From assembly GCA_046051225.1 (NCBI GenBank), contig JBJOOR010000010.1:1-64000 (forward strand): a stretch of DNA of 64,000 nt, given 5' to 3'. Every line of letters begins with the position of its first letter. Position 1 is the first letter of the stretch. This DNA is from CAIODY01 sp046051225. GTDB taxonomy: Bacteria; Bacteroidota; Bacteroidia; Chitinophagales; CAIODY01. Positions 62,522 through 64,000 of this stretch are shown here, piece by piece. The notes beneath the pieces are model-generated. The model had not been told where the DNA came from. It did no database searches and saw only the letters and a list, made by a program, of their open reading frames with translations. A program made the position numbers and the translations under genes.

Positions 62522-63556
62522 TTATAAATGAAGCGGAGTTCCTCTTAAAAAATTTTGGACTGCTACTGTTCCTAAAATGCCTTCAAAATGCTTTGGTTGC
62601 ATACCATCGCCTGGGCGAATGATTCTGATATTTTCTTTTGTGAAAAGTTCGCCTGCGGCAATATCCTTTACTACATAAATACTTCGCTTAAATCGTAAAC
62701 TCTTTTTCTCTGTTTCTTGAATATTTAATTGCACACCACCCAGCGATTGAAAGGCTCTTTCGCTTTCAATCACGATGGCTTTCATTTCATCAGGCTCCAT
62801 GCTAAATGTGCTATCTACACCGCCATCGGCACGGCTAAGTGTAAAATGTTTTTCAATTACTCTTGCACCCAAAGCCACCGAAGCCACGGCTGCACCTATG
62901 CCCATGGTGTGGTCGCTTAACCCAATAATGCAATCAGGAAAAATTTGTTGCAAAACAGGAATAGTATTTAGGTGAGTATTTTCTGGTGTTGATGGATAGC
63001 TGCTGGTGCATTTCAGCAAACAAATTTCTTTGCAACCATTTTGCTGCAACACTTCCACCGCTTCGATAATATCTTGCAGGTTAGCCAAGCCAGTACTCAT
63101 GATTACTGGCTTTCCGGTTTGTGCTACTTTTTTTAAAAGGGGATGGTCGGTGTTTTCAAACGATGCAATTTTATAACACGGCACATCAAATGTTTCTAAA
63201 AAATCTACCGCCGTTTCGTCAAACGGTGTGCTGAAACAAATTACACCCAACTCTTTTGCATAATCAAAAAGTGGTTGATGCCACTCCCACGGGGTGTGTG
63301 CTTCTTCATACAATTCGTATAAATTTCTACCATACCAAAGCGAATTTTTATCATCAATATCAAACAAACCACCTCGGTGATTTATAGTTAACGTGTCGGC
63401 TGTGTAGGTTTGCAGTTTGATGGCTTGCACACCTGTGGCAGCAGCAGCTTTAATAATTTCTTTGGCTCTTTCAAGCGACTGATTGTGGTTGCCACTCATT
63501 TCGGCTATTACAAACGGCGGATGATTTTTTCCGATTTCAAATTTTCCAATTTTCAT
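62522..63556 (-). CDS. pseI: Pseudaminic acid synthase
   Basis: 344 residues. Condenses 2,4-diacetamido-2,4,6-trideoxy-altrose with phosphoenolpyruvate to pseudaminic acid, a nonulosonic (sialic-like) sugar. NeuB-family motifs: FVIAEMSGNHNQSLERAKEI, AIKLQTYTADTLTIN, CFSTPFDETAVDFLE, STGLANLQDI, LLKCTSSYPSTPENTHL, GLSDHTMGIGAAVASVALGA and EKHFTLSRADGGVDS. The C-terminal SAF domain (about 285-344) with RSIYVVKDIAAGE and GTPLHL fits PseI better than NeuB. It shares one base with the upstream gene. Confidence 0.88.
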   Translation of the reverse strand: MKIGKFEIGKNHPPFVIAEMSGNHNQSLERAKEIIKAAAATGVQAIKLQTYTADTLTINHRGGLFDIDDKNSLWYGRNLYELYEEAHTPWEWHQPLFDYAKELGVICFSTPFDETAVDFLETFDVPCYKIASFENTDHPLLKKVAQTGKPVIMSTGLANLQDIIEAVEVLQQNGCKEICLLKCTSSYPSTPENTHLNTIPVLQQIFPDCIIGLSDHTMGIGAAVASVALGARVIEKHFTLSRADGGVDSTFSMEPDEMKAIVIESERAFQSLGGVQLNIQETEKKSLRFKRSIYVVKDIAAGELFTKENIRIIRPGDGMQPKHFEGILGTVAVQNFLRGTPLHL

Positions 63557-64000
63557 TATTCAAAAATATCGTTGATGTTTAAAATAAAATCTGTTTCAAA
63601 TGTAGTCAGTTTGATGCAGCCATTTTCAGTTTTTACAATTGGGCTATTATTTTCGATGGCCAAAATTTTTCCATTTTCATCTGCTTGATTAAACCCGAAA
63701 TCTGAAAATTCTATTTCGTGAATAACAATTTTTTTGGCACCAATAAAAGCAAAAGCCCCCGGGTATGGTTTGGCTTGAGCCCTTACCCAGTTTCGTATTC
63801 GTTCCCTTTGCCATAGCCAGTTAATAGCTCCATCATCAGGTGTTCGCTTGCCAAAATAAGTAGCTAGCGAATTATTTTGTGGGGTAATTTTTATGGTATT
63901 ATTTTCAATTGACTTCAACACATCAAAAACTAAATCAGGGTAAATGGAATTAAATTTTTGCAACACCATTGCACCTGTGTCGGTTGATTCAATTTTAATT
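63556..64000 (-). CDS. Formyltransferase-like protein, C-terminal part
   Basis: Partial: the gene runs off the right edge, and the frame stays open to base 64000 (reading IKIESTDTGAMVLQKF before the first internal ATG). The C-terminal beta-barrel of methionyl-tRNA formyltransferase-like sugar formyltransferases is visible (QNNSLATYFGKRTPDDGAIN, GAINWLWQRERIRNWVRAQA, PYPGAFAFIGAKKIVIHEIE). In polysaccharide clusters with pseI these enzymes formylate an amino sugar. It overlaps pseI by one base. Confidence 0.75.
   Translation of the reverse strand, partial: IKIESTDTGAMVLQKFNSIYPDLVFDVLKSIENNTIKITPQNNSLATYFGKRTPDDGAINWLWQRERIRNWVRAQAKPYPGAFAFIGAKKIVIHEIEFSDFGFNQADENGKILAIENNSPIVKTENGCIKLTTFETDFILNINDIFE

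Noticed and set aside
1..64000. rRNA operon, further tRNAs, prophage or plasmid origin
   Set aside because: No sequence in either strand was recognised as such apart from the single tRNA-Ser.

Overview
The window looks like chromosomal DNA of an uncultured member of the Bacteroidota (Chitinophagales/Sphingobacteriia-like). It is A+T-rich, roughly one third G+C by eye. Many secreted proteins end in the type IX secretion (T9SS) type A sorting domain with the YPNP motif. Start codons lack Shine-Dalgarno sequences. The clearest promoter, in front of tRNA-Ser, is a perfect Bacteroidota TTTG-N20-TAnnTTTG. The neighbourhood genes (BatA-domain protein, XerD, bacilliredoxin, MlaF- and FtsE-like ATPases) fit this phylum.

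Layout. 1-3106 is the distal end of an integron cassette array: three cassettes (CoiA-like nuclease, VOC protein, TPR protein) separated by attC sites; the integrase must lie to the left, outside the window. 3296-23215 is mostly housekeeping: BatA-domain protein and XerD, a TPR protein, a Crp/Fnr regulator, homogentisate dioxygenase divergent from HMG-CoA lyase, UbiX, a cytochrome-c-like lipoprotein, a glycosyltransferase, a beta-propeller protein, tRNA-Ser, two TPM proteins, a nucleoside-type MFS permease, FtsE and thymidine kinase. 23300-43695 mixes conserved genes (MlaF-like ATPase, pirin, DsbA-like, VF530, uvrA, LuxE-like, bacilliredoxin, topA) with large T9SS cargo proteins, including three paralogues that sit beside 21/42-bp tandem arrays, interspersed palindromic elements and a duplicated leader of about 85 bp.

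44097-52085 is a co-directional cluster that I cannot match to a characterised pathway: a PqqD/RRE-like small protein, an ATP-grasp ligase, a diaminopimelate-decarboxylase-like PLP enzyme, a urea-transporter/M23-peptidase fusion, a TPR/beta-barrel protein and a TPR protein. A T9SS gene flanked by degenerate repeats interrupts it. This is the best candidate for an undescribed system: activation and ligation of an amino acid or peptide in the cytoplasm, followed by envelope steps.

52087 to the right edge is a leftward surface-polysaccharide operon with ATGA overlaps: formyltransferase-like (partial), pseudaminic acid synthase, flippase, a probable glycosyltransferase of unfamiliar type, a Wzy-like polymerase, an AsnB-type amidotransferase, a heparinase II/III-like protein, a family-4 glycosyltransferase and UDP-GlcNAc 2-epimerase.
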